Shown one piece after another: positions 37,625 to 47,119 of a DNA stretch of 64,000 bases. Under the pieces are notes generated by a model. That model was given only the letters and a program-made list of their open reading frames with translations, did not search any database and was not told where the DNA came from. Source of the stretch: Rubrivivax sp. (lineage in GTDB: Bacteria; Pseudomonadota; Gammaproteobacteria; Burkholderiales; Burkholderiaceae_C); NCBI GenBank assembly GCA_027490215.1, contig JAIXYO010000065.1:1-64000 (forward strand), in the 5' to 3' direction. The position numbers were made by a program, and so were the translations under genes. How positions within the stretch are numbered: the first letter of the stretch is position 1; each line of letters opens with the position of its first letter.

Positions 37625-39253
37625 ATGAGTGCAGTACTTGACCACGGTGACCACGGTCACGCACATGACCACGATCATGCTCACGGTGCGCCGCGCGGCT
37701 GGCGTCGCTGGTTGTACGCGACGAACCACAAGGACATCGGCACGATGTACCTGTTGTTCTCGTTCGCGATGCTGATCATCGGTGGCATCCTGGCGATCAT
37801 CATCCGTCTGGAGCTCTTCCAGCCAGGTCTGCAGTTCGTCAACCCGCAGCTGTTCAACCAGTTGACGACGATGCACGGTCTGATCATGGTGTTCGGCGCG
37901 ATCATGCCGGCCTTCGTCGGCTTTGCGAACTGGATGATTCCGTTGCAGATCGGCGCGCCGGACATGGCGTTCGCCCGAATGAACAACTTGAGCTTCTGGC
38001 TGTTGATTCCCGCCGGCGCGATGCTCGTGGGCTCGTTCTTCATGCCCGGTGGTGCACCGGCGGCCGGCTGGACGCTCTACGCGCCGCTGACACTGCAGAT
38101 GGGCCCGTCGATGGATGCCGGCATCTTCGCGATGCACATCCTCGGTGCGAGCTCGATCATGGGCTCGATCAACATCGTCGTCACCATACTGAACATGCGC
38201 GCGCCCGGCATGACGCTGATGAAGATGCCGCTGTTCTGCTGGACCTGGCTGATCACCGCCTACTTGCTGATCGCGGTGATGCCCGTGTTGGCAGGCGCCA
38301 TCACGATGACGCTGACCGACCGCCACTTCGGAACCAGTTTCTTCAACCCCGCGGGTGGCGGCGACCCGGTGATGTACCAGCACATCTTCTGGTTCTTCGG
38401 CCACCCTGAGGTCTACATCTTGATCCTGCCGGCCTTCGGCATCATTAGCGCCATCATCCCGGCCTTCGCCCGCAAGCGTCTGTTCGGCTACACCTCGATG
38501 GTGTACGCCACGGCTTCGATCGCAATCCTGTCGTTCATGGTCTGGGCGCACCACATGTTCACCACCGGCATGCCGGTGACGGGTCAGCTGTTTTTCATGT
38601 ACGCGACCATGTTGATCGCGGTACCCACCGGCGTGAAGATCTTCAACTGGATCGCGACCATGTGGCGCGGCTCAATGACCTTCGAGACGCCGATGCTGTT
38701 CGCGGTGGGATTCATCTTCGTCTTCACGATGGGTGGCTTCACTGGGCTGATCCTGTCGGTCGCGCCGGTCGACATCCAGTTGCAGGACACCTATTACGTG
38801 GTGGCCCACTTCCATTACGTGCTGGTGGCCGGTTCGCTGTATGCGATGTTCGCAGCTGTCTACTACTGGGGCCCGAAGTGGACCGGCGTGATGTACAGCG
38901 AGACCCGGGGCAAGATCCACTTCTGGGGTTCGTTGATCTTCTTCAACATCACCTTCTTCCCGATGCACTTCCTGGGTCTGGCTGGCATGCCGCGCCGCTA
39001 CGCTGATTACCCCATGCAATTCGCCGACTTCAACGCCCTCGCATCCGTTGGCGCGTTCGGCTTCGGTCTGATGCAGGTGTATTTCTTCTTCTTTGTCGTG
39101 TTGCCAATGATGCGCGGCAAGGGTGAGCCCGCACCGGCCAAGCCATGGGAGGGTGCCGAAGGGCTCGAATGGGAAGTGCCCTCACCAGCGCCATTCCACA
39201 CCTTCGAAACCCCGCCCAAGCTCAATGCTGCGGCGACCAAGGTGATCGCTTGA
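37625..39253 (+). CDS. ctaD: Cytochrome c oxidase subunit I
   Basis: The 542-residue catalytic subunit, with 12 expected membrane spans, haem a, haem a3 and CuB. Ligand motifs are HGLIMVFGAIMP (low-spin haem), FFGHPEVYILILPAFG (CuB His cross-linked to Tyr), VWAHHMFTTGM (CuB His pair) and AHFHYVLVAG (haem a3 and haem a His). The E of HPEV marks an A1-type oxidase with a K- and D-channel layout. The N-terminal 24 residues are very rich in His, Asp and Gly (HGDHGHAHDHDHAHG), a possible metal-holding tail. ctaC lies 42 bp upstream. Confidence 0.97.
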   Translation: MSAVLDHGDHGHAHDHDHAHGAPRGWRRWLYATNHKDIGTMYLLFSFAMLIIGGILAIIIRLELFQPGLQFVNPQLFNQLTTMHGLIMVFGAIMPAFVGFANWMIPLQIGAPDMAFARMNNLSFWLLIPAGAMLVGSFFMPGGAPAAGWTLYAPLTLQMGPSMDAGIFAMHILGASSIMGSINIVVTILNMRAPGMTLMKMPLFCWTWLITAYLLIAVMPVLAGAITMTLTDRHFGTSFFNPAGGGDPVMYQHIFWFFGHPEVYILILPAFGIISAIIPAFARKRLFGYTSMVYATASIAILSFMVWAHHMFTTGMPVTGQLFFMYATMLIAVPTGVKIFNWIATMWRGSMTFETPMLFAVGFIFVFTMGGFTGLILSVAPVDIQLQDTYYVVAHFHYVLVAGSLYAMFAAVYYWGPKWTGVMYSETRGKIHFWGSLIFFNITFFPMHFLGLAGMPRRYADYPMQFADFNALASVGAFGFGLMQVYFFFFVVLPMMRGKGEPAPAKPWEGAEGLEWEVPSPAPFHTFETPPKLNAAATKVIA

Positions 39254-39266
39254 TTCGGGCATCAGC

Positions 39267-39380
39267 ATGACCACGCCGGAGCAGAAGAAAAGCAACATGC
39301 GATTGGGGCTGATCCTCCTCTCCGTGGCGGTGGTGTTTCTCATCGGGTTCATGGCCAAGGCCGTCTTGTTCGGCCTCTGA
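39267..39380 (+). CDS. Small cytochrome oxidase assembly-type membrane protein
   Basis: A 37-residue frame starting MTTPEQKKSNMRLG with a single hydrophobic span (LILLSVAVVFLIGFMAKAVLF) to its end. It sits between ctaD and ctaG, ends 2 bp before the ctaG ATG, and resembles the short proteins annotated as cytochrome oxidase small assembly protein in Burkholderiales. Function is inferred only from place and topology. Confidence 0.72.
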   Translation: MTTPEQKKSNMRLGLILLSVAVVFLIGFMAKAVLFGL

Positions 39381-39382
39381 AC

Positions 39383-40012
39383 ATGGGTGATCAGCCTCGT
39401 CACAGCTTGTCCGCAGCCAGACTGCTGCGGGATGACAACGTCCGAATGTTCGGCAAGCTGGTGGTCATCACCGTGCTGATGTTCGGCTTCGGCTATGCGT
39501 TGGTGCCGTTGTACCAAGCTGTCTGTACTGCGCTTGGCATCAATGTGTTGACGCTGTCGGAGAAGGTGGTGTGGGGACGTAGTTCGTCGTCTGGGACCAA
39601 TTCTCAGGTGGACAAGAGCCGCACCATCACCGTCGAATTCGACGCGAACTCACGCGGCATCTGGAAGTTCAAGCCTGCCGTCAGCAGTATCCAAGTGCAT
39701 CCGGGTGAACTCACCACTGTGATGTACGAGTTCACCAACACACAGAGCCGGACCATGGCTGCGCAGGCCATTCCGAGTTACGCGCCGATGCAGGCGATGG
39801 CGCACTTCAACAAGCTGCAGTGCTTCTGTTTCAACGAGTACGTCATGAAGCCGGGCGAGACCAAGCAATGGCCCGTTGTGTTCGTGATCGAGCCCAAGTT
39901 GCCGAAGGACGTGACCACCATCACCCTGTCCTACACGTTCTTTGAAGTCGGCGGCAAGGTGCCCGCTGCCCCGCAGGCGGTTGTTGTCGATGGGCTGTCG
40001 CGACCTTCATGA
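39383..40012 (+). CDS. ctaG: Cytochrome c oxidase assembly protein CtaG (Cox11)
   Basis: A 209-residue inner-membrane protein that inserts CuB into subunit I. It has one N-terminal span (about residues 25-45, VVITVLMFGFGYALVPLYQ) and a periplasmic Ig-like domain with the copper-binding CFCF in KLQCFCFNEYVM. Cysteine in VPLYQAVCTALG just after the span is the third conserved copper-site residue of the family. Tight spacing on both sides shows operon membership. Confidence 0.95.
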   Translation: MGDQPRHSLSAARLLRDDNVRMFGKLVVITVLMFGFGYALVPLYQAVCTALGINVLTLSEKVVWGRSSSSGTNSQVDKSRTITVEFDANSRGIWKFKPAVSSIQVHPGELTTVMYEFTNTQSRTMAAQAIPSYAPMQAMAHFNKLQCFCFNEYVMKPGETKQWPVVFVIEPKLPKDVTTITLSYTFFEVGGKVPAAPQAVVVDGLSRPS

Positions 40013-40248
40013 TGCTGCCCGATTCCAGCCTGAAAGCCGCCTCCCGGCGAAAGCTCTCTTTCTGGCAGACGATGAGGGCCGTGGCGTGGTCGTTTTTCGG
40101 CGTACGCAAGGCAGCGGACCTGGAAAAGGATGTGACCCAGTTGAACCCGGTGCATGTCGTGATTGCTGGGGTGATCGGGGCCCTGGTGCTGGTCGGTGTG
40201 TTGGCGACCTTGGTGAATTGGGTGTTGACCAGCGGCGTGGCCGCTTGA
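40009..40248 (+). CDS. DUF2970 small membrane protein
   Basis: A 79-residue protein with LSFWQTMRAVAWSFFGVRK and one C-terminal span (VHVVIAGVIGALVLVGVLATLV), matching the DUF2970 family that lies in oxidase clusters of Betaproteobacteria. Its ATG overlaps the ctaG stop by 4 bp. Role unknown. Confidence 0.82.
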   Translation: MMLPDSSLKAASRRKLSFWQTMRAVAWSFFGVRKAADLEKDVTQLNPVHVVIAGVIGALVLVGVLATLVNWVLTSGVAA

Positions 40249-40327
40249 GATTTGGCGGAAGATCGCGAGCGGACGTTCGCCGCGACGCTTCCATGAAAAT
40301 GTAGAGATTCGGGATTCAGGAGAAATC

Positions 40328-41224
40328 ATGTCGGCAGCGACCCCTACGGCAAGTGCACACGGTGCAGCGCCCTATTACTTTGTTCCAGAGCCATCCCGAT
40401 TTCCAGTACTGACTTCGCTGGCTTTGTTTCTGGTGATTCTGGGAGCGGGGCAATGGGTCAACGGCGTGAGTTGGGGCAGCTACGTCACTCTGGCAGGACT
40501 TGCTACATGGGCCTTCGTGCTGCAAGGTTGGTTCCGCAAGGCGATCAGTGAAAGTGAAGGTGGCCTTTACAGCGATCGCATCGATGTCTCCTACCGCTGG
40601 AGCATGAGTTGGTTCATCTTTTCCGAGGTGATGTTCTTCGGTGCTTTCTTTGGCGCGCTCTACTGGGCTCGTCTGCACGCGGTTCCCAACCTCGGCAGCC
40701 TGGAAAACGCGGTGTTGTGGCCCGACTTCAAGGCAGTCTGGCCCAGTGTGCAGGCCGGCTTTACCGGAGCGCCTGCTGGAACGGTTGATCCCTTCACTAC
40801 CATGGGCCCGTGGCCGCTGCCGACGATCAACACGGCTTTGTTGCTGACGTCGGGCGTGACGCTCACGATCGCCCACCACGCCTTGATCGCCGGTCATCGC
40901 ACCAAGACCATCGCCTTCATGTGGATCACCCTGCTGCTCGGCTTCACCTTCCTTGGTGTCCAAGCCTACGAGTACCACCACGCTTACTCCGACCTGAACC
41001 TGAAGCTGACCAGCGGCGTCTACGGTTCGACCTTCTTCATGCTGACCGGCTTCCACGGCTTCCACGTGTTCGTCGGTGCCTTGATGCTGCTGTTCATCAC
41101 CCTGCGGCTGCAGAAGGGCCACTTCACCTCGCAACGCCACTTTGGCTTTGAGGGTGCGGCTTGGTACTGGCACTTCGTCGACGTGGTCTGGCTGGGTCTG
41201 TACGTGGTGGTTTATTGGCTCTGA
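40328..41224 (+). CDS. ctaE: Cytochrome c oxidase subunit III
   Basis: A 298-residue membrane subunit with seven expected spans that stabilises the oxidase and its proton uptake. Recognisable segments are SWFIFSEVMFFGAFFGALYW, TLLLTSGVTLTIAHHALIAG-like helix with AHHALI, and FHGFHVFVGALMLLFI. It ends the oxidase structural operon; a bidirectional terminator follows 20 bp after its stop. Confidence 0.96.
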   Translation: MSAATPTASAHGAAPYYFVPEPSRFPVLTSLALFLVILGAGQWVNGVSWGSYVTLAGLATWAFVLQGWFRKAISESEGGLYSDRIDVSYRWSMSWFIFSEVMFFGAFFGALYWARLHAVPNLGSLENAVLWPDFKAVWPSVQAGFTGAPAGTVDPFTTMGPWPLPTINTALLLTSGVTLTIAHHALIAGHRTKTIAFMWITLLLGFTFLGVQAYEYHHAYSDLNLKLTSGVYGSTFFMLTGFHGFHVFVGALMLLFITLRLQKGHFTSQRHFGFEGAAWYWHFVDVVWLGLYVVVYWL

Positions 41225-41244
41225 TCGATTGCTCGGTTACCCGC

Positions 41245-41277
41245 AACAAAAAAGCCGCGGTCAGCGGCTTTTTTGTT
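41245..41277. terminator. Bidirectional intrinsic terminator after ctaE
   Basis: A perfect 14-bp stem, AACAAAAAAGCCGC (41245-41258) and GCGGCTTTTTTGTT (41264-41277), with a 5-base loop. A-tract and T-tract make it work in both directions, serving ctaE on the plus strand and the DUF2909 gene on the minus strand. Confidence 0.92.
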
Positions 41278-41304
41278 GGGCGCCGTGTCTCGCCAATCGT
41301 TGTC

Positions 41305-41523
41305 TCAGACTCGCGGGATGCCCGTCGGCTGGATCCAGCCCATCAGGTAGCTGCCGATCAGGCAGAGAAACAGCAGCACCGACAGGCCCACCCGAAACGC
41401 GAGGGCTCGCATCATCGATCCGGTTTTCGGTTTGCCGTCCCGGCCGTCCTGAACCATCGACACACCTGCGAAGACCAATGCACCAATGATGCTGACGAAT
41501 GCGATGCCGATGAGGTACTTCAT
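41305..41523 (-). CDS. DUF2909 twin-transmembrane protein
   Basis: A 72-residue protein with two membrane spans (about residues 2-20 and 44-65) and a short basic loop MRALAFRVGLS before the second. It matches small DUF2909 proteins encoded next to SURF1 in Betaproteobacteria. It is transcribed opposite to the oxidase genes and divergently from surf1, with 51 bp between starts. Function unknown. Confidence 0.8.
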   Translation of the reverse strand: MKYLIGIAFVSIIGALVFAGVSMVQDGRDGKPKTGSMMRALAFRVGLSVLLFLCLIGSYLMGWIQPTGIPRV

Positions 41524-41574
41524 AAGGGCTGATTATCCGCGTGCCATTGGCGAGTTGAGGGGGGATCAACACCA

Positions 41575-42327
41575 ATGACGGCGACTCATCTTCCGCGGGA
41601 GCCCTCCCGCCGTCGCGCCGTCATCGTGCTGATCGCAGCCACCGTCGTGGTCGCGGGAACCGCACGTCTCGGTGTGTGGCAGCTCGACCGTGCAGCCCAG
41701 AAGGAGTTCTTGCAGCAGTCGCTGGACACCCGATCGCAGTTGCTCCCCGTGGCCGCCGCGATGCTGGCCGACACGGCCGAAGCTGCGGCCGAGCAGCACT
41801 ACCGGCGCACTGCCGTTCGAGGTCATTGGGTTTCGACGGCCACGGTGTTTCTCGACAACCGGCAGATGAATGCTCGCCAGGGATTCTTCGTCGTCACGCC
41901 ACTTCGGCTCAGCGACGAGTCTGGCATCGTGCTGGTGCAGCGAGGCTGGACGCCACGGGATCTGCTCGATCGCACCAAGGTGCCCCGCCTGCCCGACGAT
42001 CCCGGTGAAGTGACCGTCGTTGGCCACATTGCCCCGCCGCCGGGCAGGCTGTACGACTTTGCCGGCGCTGCGTCTGGCGTGATCCGTCAAAATCTGGACA
42101 TTGCTGCGTTCGCGCAGGAGTTCTCGCTGCATTTGAAGCCGTTGTCCATCGTGCAGGACGCCGAAGGTGCGCCGCAGGACGGCTTGCTCCGGCAATGGCC
42201 CCGGCCGGACCTCGGCATCCAGCGACATTACGGTTATGCGTTCCAGTGGTTTGCGCTTTGCGCCTTGATGACAGGTCTGTATGTCTGGTTCCAACTCGTC
42301 CGGCCCCGCCTCCCCTCGAAGCGATGA
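41575..42327 (+). CDS. SURF1 family cytochrome oxidase assembly protein
   Basis: A 250-residue membrane protein of the SURF1/Shy1 family, which helps haem A insertion into subunit I. It has an N-terminal span followed by LGVWQLDRAAQKE, the conserved periplasmic loop with VFLDNRQMNARQGFFVVTPL and VQRGWTP, and a C-terminal span ending FQWFALCALMTGLYVWF. ATG 41575 is preceded by GAGGGGGG. Confidence 0.92.
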   Translation: MTATHLPREPSRRRAVIVLIAATVVVAGTARLGVWQLDRAAQKEFLQQSLDTRSQLLPVAAAMLADTAEAAAEQHYRRTAVRGHWVSTATVFLDNRQMNARQGFFVVTPLRLSDESGIVLVQRGWTPRDLLDRTKVPRLPDDPGEVTVVGHIAPPPGRLYDFAGAASGVIRQNLDIAAFAQEFSLHLKPLSIVQDAEGAPQDGLLRQWPRPDLGIQRHYGYAFQWFALCALMTGLYVWFQLVRPRLPSKR

Positions 42328-42367
42328 TGGCGATCCGGCGTCGCCGCTGAGCTTCACCGTGCACTCG

Positions 42368-42994
42368 ATGCCGGCCCCTGATTTGTCGCCGCGCCGTACC
42401 TCGAGGGGTCGACTGAAGATGCTGCTGGTGCTCGGGGTCTGCGCTGCACCGGTGATCGCCTCGTATTTCACCTACTTCGTGATCAGGCCGGAGGGCCGCA
42501 CCAACTACAGCGAGTTCGTGACGCCGCCTCGCGAAATGCCCGCCACGTTGCCGCTGACCGACCTCACGGGCAAGGGCGTATCCGCAGTCGGACTGCATGG
42601 CCAATGGCTGGTGATCGTCGCTGCGGGTGGCGGCTGCGACGCGCGTTGTGAATCCCACCTCGTGTTGCAGCGCCAACTGGTCGAGACCTTGGGCAAGGAG
42701 AAGGGTCGTGTCGACAAGCTCTGGTTGATCACGGATGGCGCCACACCCGCGCCGGCGCTCCTGAAGGCCATCGGCGGGGCACAGCCGGCCACGGTGCTGC
42801 GCGTGCCTGCGGCCGATCTGTCGCAGTGGTTGAGCCCGGCCGAGGGTCGTCAACTCGATGAGCATCTGTATCTCGTCGACCCGATGGGCCAGTGGATGAT
42901 GCGCACGCCAGTCGATCCCGACCCGTCCAAGTTCAAGCGCGATCTTGAAAAGCTGCTGAGGGCATCGGCCTCCTGGGACCAGCCCGGCCGATGA
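42368..42994 (+). CDS. Membrane-anchored Sco-like thioredoxin-fold protein (putative)
   Basis: A 208-residue protein with one N-terminal span (about residues 17-38, KMLLVLGVCAAPVIASYFTYFV) and a periplasmic domain. GGGCDARCESHL has the CxxxC spacing of Sco copper sites, and DEHLYLVDPMGQWMM aligns with the His-containing strand of Sco ([13 protein letters not shown]). Sequence is otherwise divergent, so a copper or thiol role in oxidase assembly is inferred. An in-frame ATG at 42281, inside surf1, and a GTG at 42359 are alternative starts. Located between surf1 and ctaA. Confidence 0.7.
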   Translation: MPAPDLSPRRTSRGRLKMLLVLGVCAAPVIASYFTYFVIRPEGRTNYSEFVTPPREMPATLPLTDLTGKGVSAVGLHGQWLVIVAAGGGCDARCESHLVLQRQLVETLGKEKGRVDKLWLITDGATPAPALLKAIGGAQPATVLRVPAADLSQWLSPAEGRQLDEHLYLVDPMGQWMMRTPVDPDPSKFKRDLEKLLRASASWDQPGR

Positions 42995-43017
42995 CTACGT
43001 GCCGAGCGATCTACTGA

Positions 43018-44193
43018 ATGGCTGCCATGGACGTTCCTGCCTACGACCTGGGACCGCTGCCGACCGTGGTGTTGATCGGCGCGGTCGTGGCCATGGTGCC
43101 ACTGATCTGGGTGGTTTGGCGTCATCGGCGAAGCGACCCAGCCGTCCGCCGCCGCGCGCTGACGATGCTGACGCTGTTCCTCACCTTCGATCTGGTGCTC
43201 TTCGGCGCCTTCACCCGGCTCAGTGATTCGGGGCTGGGCTGTCCCGACTGGCCGGGCTGCTACGGCAGTGCGAGTCCGTTGGGCGCCCGCGAATCCATCG
43301 GTGCGGCGCAAAGTGCGATGCCCACCGGGCCGGTGACCCACGGCAAGGCCTGGATCGAAATGCTCCACCGCTACCTCGCCACCGGGGTCGGCGCGCTGAT
43401 CACGGTGCTCGCTGTCACTGCATGGCTGGAGGCGCGCCGGCGTCGCACCGCGGTGGCCATGGCGGTGTCCCCTTGGTGGCCGACACTGACATGGCTGTGG
43501 GTGTGCGCCCAAGGCGCCTTCGGAGCGCTCACGGTGACGATGAAGCTGTACCCCGCGATCGTCACCTTGCACCTGCTCGGCGGCTTGGGCCTGCTCGCGC
43601 TGCTGGCGATCCAGAGCCAGTTACCGGTGCAGCAGAAGCTGAGCCTGTCGCCCGCCTTGCGCCGCGGTGTGATGGTGGTGACGCTGTTGACCATCGCGCA
43701 GATCGCCTTGGGGGGATGGGTCAGCACCAATTACGCCGTACTCGCCTGCACCGATTTTCCGACCTGCCAGGGCAGCTGGTGGCCTGACATGGACTTTGAT
43801 CATGGCTTCACCGTGCTGCGCGAACTCGGTGCAGGCAAGGATGGCGGCTACCTGCCGTTCGCTGCGCTGACCGCGATCCACATGGTTCATCGGCTGGGTG
43901 CTGCGGTGCTGCTCGTGGCCATCGGTGCGCTGGTCTGGCGACTGCTGGCAGCGCGTGACCCTGCCTTGCGCCCCTGGGCGATGGCATTGGCTGGTGCCAT
44001 GGTCTGGCAAGTGGCGAGCGGCCTCAGCAATGTGCTGCTCGATTGGCCGTTGTTGGCCGCGGTGGCGCACACCGGCGGCGCGGCGGTGTTGTTGGTGGTG
44101 TTGGCGATGCTGCTGACCCGCGCGAGGCCTGAGCGTGCTGCTGTCCACACTGCGGTGTCGTCGGGTCACGGCGGCGTCCGCGCGGCTTCGTAG
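43018..44193 (+). CDS. ctaA: Haem A synthase (COX15/CtaA)
   Basis: A 391-residue membrane protein with about eight spans that oxidises haem O to haem A. Typical features are [22 protein letters not shown] after the second span, [14 protein letters not shown] and [13 protein letters not shown] with the haem-ligating histidines, and [21 protein letters not shown] with the paired cysteines. Followed after 20 bp by ctaB. Confidence 0.94.
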   Translation: MAAMDVPAYDLGPLPTVVLIGAVVAMVPLIWVVWRHRRSDPAVRRRALTMLTLFLTFDLVLFGAFTRLSDSGLGCPDWPGCYGSASPLGARESIGAAQSAMPTGPVTHGKAWIEMLHRYLATGVGALITVLAVTAWLEARRRRTAVAMAVSPWWPTLTWLWVCAQGAFGALTVTMKLYPAIVTLHLLGGLGLLALLAIQSQLPVQQKLSLSPALRRGVMVVTLLTIAQIALGGWVSTNYAVLACTDFPTCQGSWWPDMDFDHGFTVLRELGAGKDGGYLPFAALTAIHMVHRLGAAVLLVAIGALVWRLLAARDPALRPWAMALAGAMVWQVASGLSNVLLDWPLLAAVAHTGGAAVLLVVLAMLLTRARPERAAVHTAVSSGHGGVRAAS

Positions 44194-44213
44194 AATCAGC
44201 GGCTGTCCTGAAC

Positions 44214-45125
44214 ATGTCTGAAACCCTCACCACCCCACTGCCGATCGTCCGGCGCGCCTCCCGCGTCAGACAGTTCTACACGTTGACCAAGCCGCGTGTG
44301 GTGCAGCTGATCGTGTTCTGTGCGGTGATTGGCATGTTGCTGGCCGTGCCCGGCGTGCCCGACATGAAGGTCGCGCTGGCTGCCACCGCTGGCATCTGGC
44401 TGGTCGCTGGCGCTGCCGCAGCGTTCAACTGCATCGTCGAGCAGCACATCGACGCCAAGATGGCGCGCACCTCCTGGCGTCCCACGGCCAAGGGCGACCT
44501 CACCAACGCTCAGACGCTGACCTTCTCCGCCGTGCTGTGCGGACTCGGCAGTGCCATGTTGTACTACTGGGTCAACCCACTGACGATGTGGCTGACCTTC
44601 GGTACCTTTGTGGGTTATGCGGTGATCTACACGGTGCTGCTGAAGCCTGCGACACCGCAGAACATCGTGATTGGCGGCGCCTCCGGCGCGATGCCGCCGG
44701 TTCTTGGCTGGGCGGCGATCCGTGGCGAAGTCGGTCCCGAGGCGTTGATCCTGTGCCTGATCATCTTCCTGTGGACGCCTCCCCATTTCTGGGCGCTGGC
44801 GCTTTACCGAGCAGAGGATTACCGAAAGGCCGGGCTGCCGATGCTGCCTGTCACCCACGGCCCTGCCTTCACCCAGTTGCATGTCTTCCTGTACACGCTG
44901 GTGTTGTTCGCGGCGACCTTGCTGCCTTTCATCGCGGGCATGAGCGGCGTCATCTATCTGGTGTGCGCCTTCGTACTGGGCGCCATCTTCATTGGCTACG
45001 CCTGGAAGCTGTGGCGCAACTACTCCGACGCACTGGCGCGCAAGACCTTCAGGTTCTCGATCTGGCACCTGATGCTGTTGTTCGCGGCGCTGCTCATCGA
45101 CCACTATCTGAGTCCGCTGTTGTGA
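44214..45125 (+). CDS. ctaB: Protohaem IX farnesyltransferase
   Basis: CtaB adds a farnesyl group to haem B to give haem O, the CtaA substrate. The 303-residue UbiA-family protein has nine expected spans and the prenyl-diphosphate motif in [28 protein letters not shown] (44191-44196) overlapping the ctaA stop could be a -10 of an internal promoter, without a clear -35. Its stop overlaps the GTG start of the sco gene. Confidence 0.94.
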   Translation: MSETLTTPLPIVRRASRVRQFYTLTKPRVVQLIVFCAVIGMLLAVPGVPDMKVALAATAGIWLVAGAAAAFNCIVEQHIDAKMARTSWRPTAKGDLTNAQTLTFSAVLCGLGSAMLYYWVNPLTMWLTFGTFVGYAVIYTVLLKPATPQNIVIGGASGAMPPVLGWAAIRGEVGPEALILCLIIFLWTPPHFWALALYRAEDYRKAGLPMLPVTHGPAFTQLHVFLYTLVLFAATLLPFIAGMSGVIYLVCAFVLGAIFIGYAWKLWRNYSDALARKTFRFSIWHLMLLFAALLIDHYLSPLL

Positions 45126-45775
45126 CACCACTCCCGCGGGGCGATCATTCAGATTCGTTCCGTCGAAGCTTTCTGAAGTTCGGCGGGGTCGCACTGGCGG
45201 TCTCAATGATGTCGCTCGCAGGCTGCGATGCGCCGTCTTCGAGCAGTGGTGCGACCACCTCGTTCAAAGGCATCGATATCACTGGCGCCGAATATGCCCG
45301 CACCTTGTCACTGAACGATCAGAACGGCCAGTTGCGTACGCTGGCCGATTTCAAGGGCAAGGTCACCGTCGTTTTCTTCGGGTTCACCCAGTGCCCTGAT
45401 GTTTGCCCCACCACCATGGCCGAACTGGCGCAGGTCAAGGCCTCGCTGGGCAAGGACGGTGACCGGGTGCAGGGCGTTTTTGTCACCGTGGATCCCGAGC
45501 GCGATACAGCTGTGGTGCTCAAGAGCTACATGGGCGGATTCGACCCGAGCTTTGTGGCGCTGCGCGGTAGTCCGGATGAAATCGCTGCCACGGCCAAGGA
45601 ATTCAAGGTCTTCTACGCCAAGGTGCCCGGCAAGACTGAAGGCAGCTACAGCATCGACCACACGGCAGGTTCGTATGTGTTCGATGCGCAAGGCAAGGTG
45701 CGCCTGTTCATCCGCTACGGCGGCGGCGCAGAGGCCTTGGCGGCCGATCTGAAAACGCTGCTGGCATCTGGCTGA
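45122..45775 (+). CDS. Sco1/SenC copper-delivery lipoprotein
   Basis: A 217-residue protein delivering copper or reducing equivalents to the CuA centre. The copper site is CPDVC in [18 protein letters not shown] with the distal His in [13 protein letters not shown]. The N-terminus has a twin-arginine motif [10 protein letters not shown] followed by a lipobox SLAGC, so it is probably a Tat-exported lipoprotein. The start is GTG 45122, overlapping the ctaB stop. A terminator follows. Confidence 0.92.
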   Translation: MTPLPRGDHSDSFRRSFLKFGGVALAVSMMSLAGCDAPSSSSGATTSFKGIDITGAEYARTLSLNDQNGQLRTLADFKGKVTVVFFGFTQCPDVCPTTMAELAQVKASLGKDGDRVQGVFVTVDPERDTAVVLKSYMGGFDPSFVALRGSPDEIAATAKEFKVFYAKVPGKTEGSYSIDHTAGSYVFDAQGKVRLFIRYGGGAEALAADLKTLLASG

Positions 45776-45790
45776 CCGAGCCCGCATGAG

Positions 45791-45814
45791 AAACGGCCCC
45801 GAGAGGGGCCGTTT
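45791..45814. terminator. Bidirectional terminator between sco and rpoH
   Basis: AAACGGCCCC (45791-45800) and GGGGCCGTTT (45805-45814) form a perfect 10-bp stem with loop GAGA, followed by TTC on the plus strand and preceded by A-rich sequence for the minus strand. It separates two convergent genes. Confidence 0.85.
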
Positions 45815-45835
45815 TCATTCAAGCAGAAACCGCGC

Positions 45836-46774
<939 letters not shown>

Positions 46775-46807
46775 GGACCACCTCGACTCAGGGTTGGTTG
46801 CGAGATA

Positions 46808-46834
46808 TTAGCACTCATGTTGATCGAGTGCTAA
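46808..46834. promoter_or_regulatory. CIRCE operator (HrcA binding site) upstream of rpoH
   Basis: TTAGCACTC-N9-GAGTGCTAA is present with no mismatch to the consensus. It lies 33 bp before the rpoH start codon on the minus strand and overlaps a possible -10 (TAATAT). HrcA bound there would block initiation, releasing rpoH on heat stress when HrcA loses GroE-assisted activity. Confidence 0.93.
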
Positions 46835-46897
46835 GAGTGATCGGGGATGCCAGATCGTCAAATCGGGTGTCCATCACGTTGAGCAGCTCGCCGACGT

Positions 46898-47008
46898 TCA
46901 CTGGGTTGGGCCCAACGGCTGGTGGCCTTGCGGTGCCAGCAGCTGTGCGAAGCCGAGCATCGCAATCAGCGGCGTGAGCAGCGCGTGGCTCATGCGCGAG
47001 AGGAAATC
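46898..47008 (-). pseudogene. Remnant of a sensor histidine kinase (H-box fragment)
   Basis: The minus strand encodes 36 codons reading DFLSRMSHALLTPL, then IAMLGFAQLL and PLGPTQ before a stop. Intact kinases have [23 protein letters not shown]; here the catalytic His is kept but the following Glu, Arg and Asn are changed to Ala, Leu and Ile. No start codon context, no ATPase domain and no continuation are present. It looks like the leftover of a deleted hybrid kinase gene. Confidence 0.6.
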
Positions 47009-47119
47009 AGTCTTCGCACAGGTCGCAGATCCGACCCATGACAGCGCCAACAAGAAAACGTGAGGCACCCGGACGCCGTTCTGTCACCGCCGGATGGTGG
47101 TTGTCATGACGTGGCGCGC

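Larger units (their letters stand above)
46775..47119. other. rpoH upstream region with CIRCE and a gene remnant
   Basis: This 345-bp stretch has no intact gene. It contains the CIRCE at 46808-46834, a minus-strand TAATAT hexamer at the promoter-proximal edge of CIRCE that could be an rpoH -10 element, and a histidine-kinase H-box remnant at 46898-47008. The remaining part up to the end of the glucan synthase gene shows nothing recognisable. Confidence 0.7.
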
